From the NCBI RefSeq assembly GCF_022747945.1, contig NZ_JALDST010000001.1, positions 186,001 to 250,000 of the forward strand: a stretch of 64,000 nt of DNA, given 5' to 3'. How positions within the stretch are numbered: position 1 is the stretch's first letter; every line of letters begins with the position of its first letter. The translations under genes and the position numbers were made by a program. A model generated the notes under the pieces. The model saw only the letters and a program-made list of their open reading frames with translations, had not been told where the DNA came from and searched no databases. This document shows, piece after piece, positions 52,606-61,738 of this stretch. The stretch comes from Micromonospora sp. R77 (lineage in GTDB: Bacteria > Actinomycetota > Actinomycetes > Mycobacteriales > Micromonosporaceae).

Positions 52606-53805
52606 ATGAGGCCGGCCGACCCGGCCCAGGTGGTCGCGATGTCGATGCTCGGTGCGGCGGTCGACGGTCCCGTCGTCCGCCGGCAGGTCGGGGCCCGGCT
52701 GTCCGCCGCGGACGGCACCGAGTGGCTCGACGCGGCCGGCGGCGGATTCGGCCCGGGCCACCCGGCGGTGACCGCGCGCATCGCCGCGCAACTGCGGCGG
52801 GTGGCGCTGTCCAGCCGGGTGTTCGTCAGCCGTCCGCTGGCCGAGGCGGTCACCGCGCTGGACGCCCTCGCGCCGGGGCCGCTCACCATGTCCTACCTCT
52901 GCAACAGCGGCGCGGAGGCGCTCGACGCGGCGCTGAAGCTCGCCAAGGGCAGCCACCCGGAGCGACGGCGGATGCTCGGCCTGCGCGGCGCGGACCACGG
53001 CAGCCTCAGCCACGGGCTCGCCCTCACCCTCGGGTCCGGCCTGTCGGCGGACGCGCCGTTGCAGCCGGTCGGCGTGCCGGCCGACCGGGCGGCGGAACTG
53101 GCCGACCTGGTCGACGACAGCGTCGCCGCCGTGGTGCTCGCGCCGGCCGCGCCGGGCCGGGCGCTGGCCGACCTGCCGCCGTCGTGGTGGCACCGCCTGC
53201 GGGCCGCCTGCGACGCGGCCGACGTGCTGCTGGTCGTCGACGAGCGGACCACCGGCCCGGCCCGGGTCGGTGCGGGCCTGGCCAGCGACCTGCTGCCCGT
53301 CCTGCCCGACGCGGTGGTCCTCGGCGAGACGATCGGCGCCGACGCGGTCCCGGTCGGCTGCATGATCACCACCGCGGCCCGGTACGACCGCGTCTACGGC
53401 CGCCGCAACCCCACCGTCCAGGGATCCACCTTCGGGGCGAACCCGCTCTCGGCCGCCGCGGTCACCGCCGTCCTCGCCGTGGTGCGGGACGAGGACCTGC
53501 CGGCACGGCAACGGGCGGTGGCCACCGAGGCCGTCCGGACCCTCGGCGGGCTGGCCGACCCGCACGGGCCCGTCCGGGCGGTCGGCGCCGACGGGTCACT
53601 GATCTGGCTGCGTACCGACTCGGCGGAGACCGCCGCCTCGCTCGCCCTCGGCCTGGCCCGGGAGCGGGTCCTGGTCCGCCGGCCCACCGGCCCGGTGCTC
53701 GCCGTGCTGCCCCCGCTGACCGCCGACCCGCCCGACGTGACAACCCTGCTGGACCGGGTGGCCGCCGCCGCCGGCCGGCTGACCCCGCAGGCGGTGACCC
53801 GGTGA
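52606..53805 (+). CDS. Class III aminotransferase homologue lacking the PLP lysine
   Basis: A 399-residue fold type I class III aminotransferase homologue. It keeps CNSGAEALDAALKLAKG, the Asp that faces the PLP ring (LLVVDERTTG), and GSTFGANPLSAAA, but where the Schiff-base lysine should be (SKxLxGG) it has LGETIGADAVPVG, with Glu241. The aromatic/His stacking pair is also changed (GADHGS for GGYHGK-like). So it is probably inactive as a transaminase and may be a structural or regulatory partner of the active enzyme encoded immediately downstream, whose start it overlaps (GTGA). ATG 52606 chosen for the GGAGC upstream. Confidence 0.8.
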   Translation: MRPADPAQVVAMSMLGAAVDGPVVRRQVGARLSAADGTEWLDAAGGGFGPGHPAVTARIAAQLRRVALSSRVFVSRPLAEAVTALDALAPGPLTMSYLCNSGAEALDAALKLAKGSHPERRRMLGLRGADHGSLSHGLALTLGSGLSADAPLQPVGVPADRAAELADLVDDSVAAVVLAPAAPGRALADLPPSWWHRLRAACDAADVLLVVDERTTGPARVGAGLASDLLPVLPDAVVLGETIGADAVPVGCMITTAARYDRVYGRRNPTVQGSTFGANPLSAAAVTAVLAVVRDEDLPARQRAVATEAVRTLGGLADPHGPVRAVGADGSLIWLRTDSAETAASLALGLARERVLVRRPTGPVLAVLPPLTADPPDVTTLLDRVAAAAGRLTPQAVTR

Positions 53806-55172
53806 CCGCCGTCGAGAGCCGGGAGGGCGTGCTGGCCGCCCTCGGGCGACACTGGAACCCGACGGCCGCCGCCATGCTCGCCGGCTCCGGACGGCAGCTC
53901 GAGGGGCACGCCGAGGGCACCCGGGTCTGGTCCGAGGACGGCGCCGAGGCGCTCGACCTCGCCGGCAGCTTCGGTGTCTTCCTCGTCGGGCACGGCAACC
54001 CGCGGGTCCGCGCGGCCGTGCTCGACACCCTGTACGCGGCGCCCACCGTCCCGCCCGGTGCCGTCCACCCGGCCACCGCCGAACTCTGCGTGCTGCTGCG
54101 CGAGGTGCTGCCGGCCGGGCTGGAACACTTCGTCCTCGGCTGCTCCGGCGCGGACGTCACCGAGACGGCGCTGCGCGCGGTGCGGCTGGCCCGACCGGAC
54201 CGGCCCCGGATCGTGGTGCTGGAGGGCGGCTACCACGGCAAGACCCTCGGCTCGATGCCGGTGCTGGGCCAGGCCCACCAGCGCCACCAGTTCGAGCCGC
54301 TCGGCGGTGACCTCGTCGTCCTGCCGTACGGCGACGCCCGGGCCGTCGAGGCGGCGCTCGCCGACCGCCGGGTCGCGGCGGTGATCGTCGAACCCGTCCT
54401 CGGCGGCGGCTACCTGACCGTGCCGCCGGCCGGCTATCTCGCCGCCGTGGCCCGGGCCTGCGCCGACACCGGCACGCTCCTGGTCGCCGACGAGATCCAG
54501 ACCGGTTTCGGGCGCACCGGCCGGATGTTCGCCGTCGACCACGACGGGGTGTCGCCGGACATCATGCTGCTGTCCAAGTCGCTGACCGGGGGCGTCGTGC
54601 CGGTGGCGGTCTGCGCGCTGACCCGGCAGGTCGTCGAGGACGCCCGACGGCATCCCGGGCACCACGAGGCGCTGCTCACCGCCGACAGCTGCACCAGCGC
54701 GCTGGCCGTCGCCGCCGCCGCGGCCACCATCATCGAGGTCCGCGAACGGGACCTGCCGGCCCGGGCCGCCGTGCTCGGTGCCCGGCTCGGGCAGGGGCTG
54801 GCCGAGATCGTCCGACGCCACCCCCGGCACGTGCTCGACGCCCCCGCGATCGGCCTGATGACCGGCCTGCGGACCCGTAACCCGGCGGTCGAGCTGATGC
54901 TCACCATGGGACTGGCGGCGCGCGGCATCCACACCGGCTTCTCGCTGTCGGAGGAGATCCGCCGGCCGGTGCTGCGGCTCTACCCGCCGCTGACCTGCAC
55001 CGAGGCGGAGATCGACCGGGTGCTGGCCGCGACCGAGGAGGTGCTCGCCGGCCTGGACCGCCGGTCCCGGCTGATGACGACGGTGACCAGTTGGCTGCTG
55101 CGCCGCCAGTACGGGCGGCAGGCGGCCCGGGTCCGCCGACTGATCGGCTGGTCGTTCCGCCTGCCCTGGTGA
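53802..55172 (+). CDS. Class III aminotransferase (PLP-dependent)
   Basis: A 456-residue class III aminotransferase with all main residues: GCSGADVTETALRAV, GGYHGKTLGS, LVADEIQTGFGRTG (PLP aspartate) and Lys259 in MLLSKSLTGGVVPVA. Family members use an omega-amino group, as in diaminobutyrate or ornithine transamination. It carries an unusual arginine-rich C-terminal extension of about 25 residues (LLRRQYGRQAARVRRLIG). It is translationally coupled to the lysine-less paralog. It could provide or consume a diamino acid related to the EctC-like cyclase encoded nearby; this link is inferred from proximity. Confidence 0.87.
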   Translation: MTAVESREGVLAALGRHWNPTAAAMLAGSGRQLEGHAEGTRVWSEDGAEALDLAGSFGVFLVGHGNPRVRAAVLDTLYAAPTVPPGAVHPATAELCVLLREVLPAGLEHFVLGCSGADVTETALRAVRLARPDRPRIVVLEGGYHGKTLGSMPVLGQAHQRHQFEPLGGDLVVLPYGDARAVEAALADRRVAAVIVEPVLGGGYLTVPPAGYLAAVARACADTGTLLVADEIQTGFGRTGRMFAVDHDGVSPDIMLLSKSLTGGVVPVAVCALTRQVVEDARRHPGHHEALLTADSCTSALAVAAAAATIIEVRERDLPARAAVLGARLGQGLAEIVRRHPRHVLDAPAIGLMTGLRTRNPAVELMLTMGLAARGIHTGFSLSEEIRRPVLRLYPPLTCTEAEIDRVLAATEEVLAGLDRRSRLMTTVTSWLLRRQYGRQAARVRRLIGWSFRLPW

Positions 55173-55204
55173 CCCGGGGATCAGCCCGCCCTGGTGGCCT
55201 CGGA

Positions 55205-55978
55205 TCAGCCCGCCTGGTCGGACAGGGTCGCGTGCATCTCCCAGGCGAGGATCTCCGCCGGTTCGGTGGCGGTGACCCGCTGACCACCGGTGGCGGTGAA
55301 CCGCACGGCGTCGCCGGCGCCCAGTGGTCCGGTGCCCTCCAGGGTCACCGCTCCGCGCGGCACGAACAGGTGCAGGTAGGGCGCGTCGGGCAGCTGCACG
55401 CTCTGCCCCGGCTGGAGCCGGGCGGCGTGCAGCGCCGCGTACCGGTTCCGGATCCGGATGGCGGCGGCACCGGCGTGCCGGTCCATCCCGGAGGCGACCG
55501 GGACGAGCCGGCCGGAGAGCAGCTCGTCGTCGATTTCCAACTGCTCGTAGCCGGGCGTGATCCCGGACTCGTCGGGCACCACCCACATCTGCACGAAGTG
55601 CACCTCGTCGTGCGGCCGGTCGGGCTCCAGCCGGTACGCGTCGTTCTTCTCGCTGTGCAGGATGCCGGTCCCGGCGCTCATCCGCTGCGCCAGCCCGGGA
55701 TAGATGACGCCGCTGTGGCCGGTGGAGTCCTGGTGCACGAGGGAACCGCGCAGCACCCAGGTGACGATCTCCATGTCCTGGTGCGGGTGGGTCTCGAAGC
55801 CGGTGCCCGGGCGGACGATGTCGTCGTTGTTGACCAGCAGCAGTCCGTGGTGGGTGTTGGCCGGGTCGTAGTGCCGGCCGAAGGAGAACGAGTGTTTGCT
55901 GTCCAGCCAGGCGATGCGGGTCTTGAAACGCTGGTCGGCACGCCGGACGTCGGTCCGTGGGGTGAGCAGGGTGGACAT
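55205..55978 (-). CDS. Pirin family protein
   Basis: A 257-residue bicupin of the pirin family: FGRHYDPANTHHGLLLVNNDDIV, GTGFETHPHQDMEIVTWVLRG (metal-site histidines), GVIYPGLAQRMSAGTGILHSEKND and HFVQMWVVPDESG. Pirins are iron-binding proteins; bacterial ones can have quercetinase-like activity or modulate metabolism. It stands outside the biosynthetic cluster, with Dps and hydrolase genes downstream on the same strand, and is probably ordinary chromosomal stress or redox metabolism. ATG 55978. Confidence 0.92.
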   Translation of the reverse strand: MSTLLTPRTDVRRADQRFKTRIAWLDSKHSFSFGRHYDPANTHHGLLLVNNDDIVRPGTGFETHPHQDMEIVTWVLRGSLVHQDSTGHSGVIYPGLAQRMSAGTGILHSEKNDAYRLEPDRPHDEVHFVQMWVVPDESGITPGYEQLEIDDELLSGRLVPVASGMDRHAGAAAIRIRNRYAALHAARLQPGQSVQLPDAPYLHLFVPRGAVTLEGTGPLGAGDAVRFTATGGQRVTATEPAEILAWEMHATLSDQAG

Positions 55979-56002
55979 GGCGGGTCCTCTCCGTCGGGTC
56001 GG

Positions 56003-56470
56003 TCAGCGTTGGGCGCGGAACAGCCAGTGCTGCTGCTCGACGGCCCCGGTGACGGTGATGAGCAGGTCCTGCGAGACCGGGTCGCTCGTCGCGGTGTCGG
56101 TGACGGCCTGGCGCAGCGTACGGACAAGGGCGAACAGCGCGTCGGTCACGATCTCGACCGCGCTGCCCTCCTCGACGTCGCCGTGCTCCAGGGTGGGCAG
56201 GGTGGACTGCGCGGCGACCGTCGCGGCCCGGCCGTCCGGGTTGAACCCGACCGCGACCGCCCGTTCGGCGACCTCGTCGGCGTACCGGCGGGCGAGGTCG
56301 GCGAGGTCGTCGAGCTGCCCGTGCAGGCTGCGGAAGTGCGGGCCGGTCAGGTTCCAGTGCGCCTGCTTGGCCAGCATGCCCAGGTTCAGCAGGTCGGCCA
56401 GCGCCTGTTGCAGCGCCTCACCGGTGACCTTCCGGTCCGTCGAGTCCAGAATGCCGTCGACGACTGCCAT
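56003..56470 (-). CDS. dps: Dps-family DNA-binding ferritin-like protein
   Basis: A 155-residue Dps/mini-ferritin. The ferroxidase site residues occur in KQAHWNLTGPHFRSLHGQLDDLADLARRY-type context (His and Asp/Glu of the family motif). Dps proteins store iron as oxide and protect DNA from peroxide damage. In the neighbourhood of a DNA-cleaving product this protection might be useful, but Dps genes are common everywhere, so the location may be chance. 24 bases upstream of the pirin gene, same strand. Confidence 0.9.
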   Translation of the reverse strand: MAVVDGILDSTDRKVTGEALQQALADLLNLGMLAKQAHWNLTGPHFRSLHGQLDDLADLARRYADEVAERAVAVGFNPDGRAATVAAQSTLPTLEHGDVEEGSAVEIVTDALFALVRTLRQAVTDTATSDPVSQDLLITVTGAVEQQHWLFRAQR

Positions 56471-56542
56471 GGGGTTTCTCCTGTCGGAAGGGGGCGGGCC
56501 GGCCCGGCGTCGCCGCCGGGCCGGTCACCGCCGGTCGGTCGG

Positions 56543-57265
56543 TCAGGCGGAGGTGGCTCGGATCGCCTCGCGGATCACCGCGACGACGTCCGTCGGGCGC
56601 GACAGCATCATCAGGTGGGACGAGTCGAGTTCGACCGTGGTCATCCCGGCCCGCTGGTAGCCGAAGCGCTCCACGTCGGGGTTGATGGTGTGGTCGGCGG
56701 CGGCCACCACGCCCCAGGACGGCCGGGTCTTCCAGGCCGCCACCGGCGCCGGCTCGCGGAACGCGGCCGCGGCCAGCGGCCGCTGGGAGACCGCCAGCAC
56801 GGCGGCGAGGTCCGGGTCGACGTCGTGGGCGAAGATCGCCGGGAACCGCAGGGCGTCGACGGAGACGTCGGTGCCCTCCCCGCCGTCTCCCGTCGGGTAG
56901 GGCGTCTGGACCAGCGCCGAGGCCAGGTCGGAGTCGGGGAAGCGGCCCTGCAGCTCGCCGAGGCTCTCCCCCTCCGCCAGGGCGTAGCCGGCCAGGTAGA
57001 CCAGGCCGACCACGTTCTGCTCGGCCCCGGCGACGGTGATGACCGCGCCGCCGTAGGAGTGCCCGACGAGCAGCACCGGGCCGGGGATCTGCCGGACGAC
57101 GGACGCGACGTACGCGGCGTCACCGGTCAGGCTGCGGTTGGGTACCGCCGGCACGACGACCTCGACGCCCCCGGCGAGCAGCTCCGCGGTCACCGCCGCA
57201 TAGCTGGACGCGTCGGCGAACGCGCCGTGCACCAGCACCACCGTCGGCGCGGACGGGCGGCTCAT
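56543..57265 (-). CDS. Alpha/beta hydrolase (salicylate-esterase-like), copy 1
   Basis: A 240-residue alpha/beta hydrolase of the EstC/methyl-ketone-synthase-like type: VVLVHGAFADASSYAAV (oxyanion loop), nucleophile Ser in VGHSYGGAVI, and a late SSHLMMLSRP histidine. The overlap of its start with the stop of the next hydrolase gene (ATGA) shows co-translation. No link to the clusters is evident. Confidence 0.88.
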   Translation of the reverse strand: MSRPSAPTVVLVHGAFADASSYAAVTAELLAGGVEVVVPAVPNRSLTGDAAYVASVVRQIPGPVLLVGHSYGGAVITVAGAEQNVVGLVYLAGYALAEGESLGELQGRFPDSDLASALVQTPYPTGDGGEGTDVSVDALRFPAIFAHDVDPDLAAVLAVSQRPLAAAAFREPAPVAAWKTRPSWGVVAAADHTINPDVERFGYQRAGMTTVELDSSHLMMLSRPTDVVAVIREAIRATSA

Positions 57266-58095
57266 GCGGCGATGAAGTCGAGCAGATAGCGGTTGACCAG
57301 CTCCGGGTGCGTCCAGGCGATGTTGTGCGGGCCGTCCGGGACCACCTCGAAGCGCAGGTCGGCGATCAGCCCCGGCAGCCGGGCGGCGGTGGCCTCGAGC
57401 GGCAGGATCCGGTCGGCGTCGCCGTGGACCAGCAGCGTCGGCACGTCGATCTTCGCCAGGTCGTCGCGGAAGTCGGTCAGCCAGGTGTCGACGCAGGCGT
57501 ACGCGGCGTACGTGGAGGCGCCGAGCGCGGTGACGAAGCTGTTCTGCCACGCCTCGTCGCTGATCCGGGTGCCGCCCAGCACGTCGACGTTGTAGAAGTT
57601 GTCGAGGAAGCTCTTGAAGTACGCCGGCCGGTCGGCGACCACGGCGGCCTTGATGTCCTCGAACACCTGCCGGTCGACCCCCTCGGGGTTGTCGTCGGTC
57701 TTCAGCAGGAACGGCGGGATGGCGCCCAGCAGCGCCGCCTTGCGGACCCGGTCCGAGCCGTAGGTGCCGAGGTAGCGGGTCACCTCGCCGGTGCCCATGG
57801 AGAAGCCGACCAGGATGATGTCGCGCAGGTCGAGGTGCTCCAGCAGGGTGTTCAGGTCGGCGGTGAAGGTGTCGTAGTCGTAGCCGACCGTCGGCTGGCT
57901 GGACCGGCCGAAGCCGCGCCGGTCGTACGTGACGACCCGGTGGCCGGCCGCGAGCAGCTCCCGGGACTGCTTCTCCCAGGACGCCCCGTTGAGCGGGTAG
58001 CCGTGGATCAGCACGACCGGCTGGCCGGTCCCGTGGTCCTCGTAGTAGATCTCGATGTCGCCGCTGTTCTCTTCGCCGACCTTGACGTAGGGCAT
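57262..58095 (-). CDS. Alpha/beta hydrolase (chloroperoxidase/arylesterase-like), copy 2
   Basis: A 277-residue alpha/beta hydrolase of the non-heme chloroperoxidase type: VVLIHGYPLNGASWEKQ, nucleophile Ser in VGFSMGTGEVTRYLG, Asp in LLVHGDADRILP and His in VPDGPHNIAWTHPELVN. Start ATG 58095 follows an AGGAGTG. These esterases act on small esters or, with acids, generate peracids. Likely ordinary metabolism, coupled to the second hydrolase gene. Confidence 0.9.
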   Translation of the reverse strand: MPYVKVGEENSGDIEIYYEDHGTGQPVVLIHGYPLNGASWEKQSRELLAAGHRVVTYDRRGFGRSSQPTVGYDYDTFTADLNTLLEHLDLRDIILVGFSMGTGEVTRYLGTYGSDRVRKAALLGAIPPFLLKTDDNPEGVDRQVFEDIKAAVVADRPAYFKSFLDNFYNVDVLGGTRISDEAWQNSFVTALGASTYAAYACVDTWLTDFRDDLAKIDVPTLLVHGDADRILPLEATAARLPGLIADLRFEVVPDGPHNIAWTHPELVNRYLLDFIAA

Positions 58096-58331
58096 GGCGC
58101 ACTCCTGGTGATGAGAGGGGATCGGGTCGCCGGAAGTCCCGCAGGCCCCGCGCCTGCCGGCCTTGGCGAATCGCTCACCCAGAGTCAACCGGGCCGCGTC
58201 CGGAGGCACCACGAAGAAGACACGCAGAAGTGGCGCGGAAACCGGCCGCGTCCGCCCGTTTGCGCACCTCAGGGGGTGTCTGTGCGGTGCGGTGCTGGGC
58301 AACCGGGGTGCCGCGTGGCACGATCGCGCAG

Positions 58332-58781
58332 GTGACCAGCAGACCCGACCCGGCGCAGCAGCTGCGGGACCTCGCCCGGTTGCGCCGCGTCCGCGACCGC
58401 ATCGACCGGGAGTACGCGCAGCCGCTGGACGTCGAGGCGCTGGCCCGGGGCGCGCACATGTCGGCCGGGCACCTCAGCCGCGAGTTCCGGCGCGCGTACG
58501 GCGAGTCGCCGTACTCCTATCTGATGACCCGGCGGATCGAGCGGGCGATGACGCTGCTGCGGCGCGGTGACCTCAGCGTCACCGAGATCTGCTTCGCGGT
58601 CGGCTGCTCGTCGCTGGGCACCTTCAGCACCCGCTTCTCGGAGCTGGTCGGGGTGTCGCCCAGCGTCTACCGGCAGGAGGGGGCGCGGGTGACCGCGGGG
58701 ATGCCGCCGTGCCTGGCGAAACAGGTGACCCGACCGGTCAGGAATCGAGAAGCGCAGCTCGTGCCGGCGCACCTAGCCTGA
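58332..58781 (+). CDS. AraC-family transcriptional regulator, short
   Basis: A 149-residue protein consisting mainly of the AraC double helix-turn-helix (PLDVEALARGAHMSAGHLSREFRRAYGESPYSYL, with the second HTH in SVTEICFAVGCSSLGTFSTRFSELVG; both listed here as separate blocks of the domain). It lacks the usual ligand-binding domain. GTG 58332 is the likely start; longer frames upstream look like non-coding sequence. It is six bases upstream of a VOC-family gene and probably controls it or the divergent hydrolase pair. Confidence 0.85.
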   Translation: MTSRPDPAQQLRDLARLRRVRDRIDREYAQPLDVEALARGAHMSAGHLSREFRRAYGESPYSYLMTRRIERAMTLLRRGDLSVTEICFAVGCSSLGTFSTRFSELVGVSPSVYRQEGARVTAGMPPCLAKQVTRPVRNREAQLVPAHLA

Positions 58782-58786
58782 TCGAC

Positions 58787-59197
58787 ATGGACATCACCAT
58801 CAACACCACCTTCCTCCCGCACGACGACCCGGACGCCTCGCTGGCCTTCTACCGCGACGTGCTGGGCTTCGAGGTCCGCAACGACGTCGGGCAGGGCAAG
58901 ATGCGCTGGATCACGGTCGGCCCGGTCGGCCGGCCCGACACCTCCATCCTGCTGGCGCCGCCGGCCGTCGACCCCGGGGTCACCGACGACGAGCGGCGCA
59001 CCATCACCGAGATGATGGCCAAGGGCACCTACGGCTGGATCCTGCTGGCCACCCCGGACCTCGACGGCACCTTCGAGAAGCTCCAGGCCAGCGACGCCGA
59101 GGTGGTCCAGGAGCCGATCGAGCAGGCGTACGGCATGCGCGACTGCGCGTTCCGCGACCCCGCCGGCAACCTGATCCGCATCCGGGAAACGCGCTGA
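58787..59197 (+). CDS. VOC family (glyoxalase-like) protein
   Basis: A 136-residue vicinal-oxygen-chelate protein with two paired beta-alpha-beta-beta-beta motifs: DPDASLAFYRDVLGFEV near the start and MRDCAFRDPAGNLIRI near the end. Members include glyoxalases, dioxygenases and binding-type drug-resistance proteins. The AraC-regulated arrangement is common in actinomycetes. A self-resistance binding role cannot be excluded in an enediyne strain, but nothing specific supports it. Confidence 0.9.
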   Translation: MDITINTTFLPHDDPDASLAFYRDVLGFEVRNDVGQGKMRWITVGPVGRPDTSILLAPPAVDPGVTDDERRTITEMMAKGTYGWILLATPDLDGTFEKLQASDAEVVQEPIEQAYGMRDCAFRDPAGNLIRIRETR

Positions 59198-59244
59198 GCC
59201 GTCCGGCCACCGCGTCCCCGACCCGCCCGAGCGATGGAGAGACG

Positions 59245-61635
<2,391 letters not shown>

Positions 61636-61738
61636 CCGGGGCGGGGCAGCGCACCAGGTGGGACGCCGGTCACGAACCGGTCGACCGGCCGGCGGCGCGT
61701 GGAAGAATCCCCCGGAGAACCACCCCCGGGAGATCCAG

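Noticed and set aside
56003..56470. Dps as part of enediyne self-resistance
   Set aside because: It is grouped with pirin and hydrolase genes and is common in actinobacteria; nothing in the sequence ties it to the cluster.
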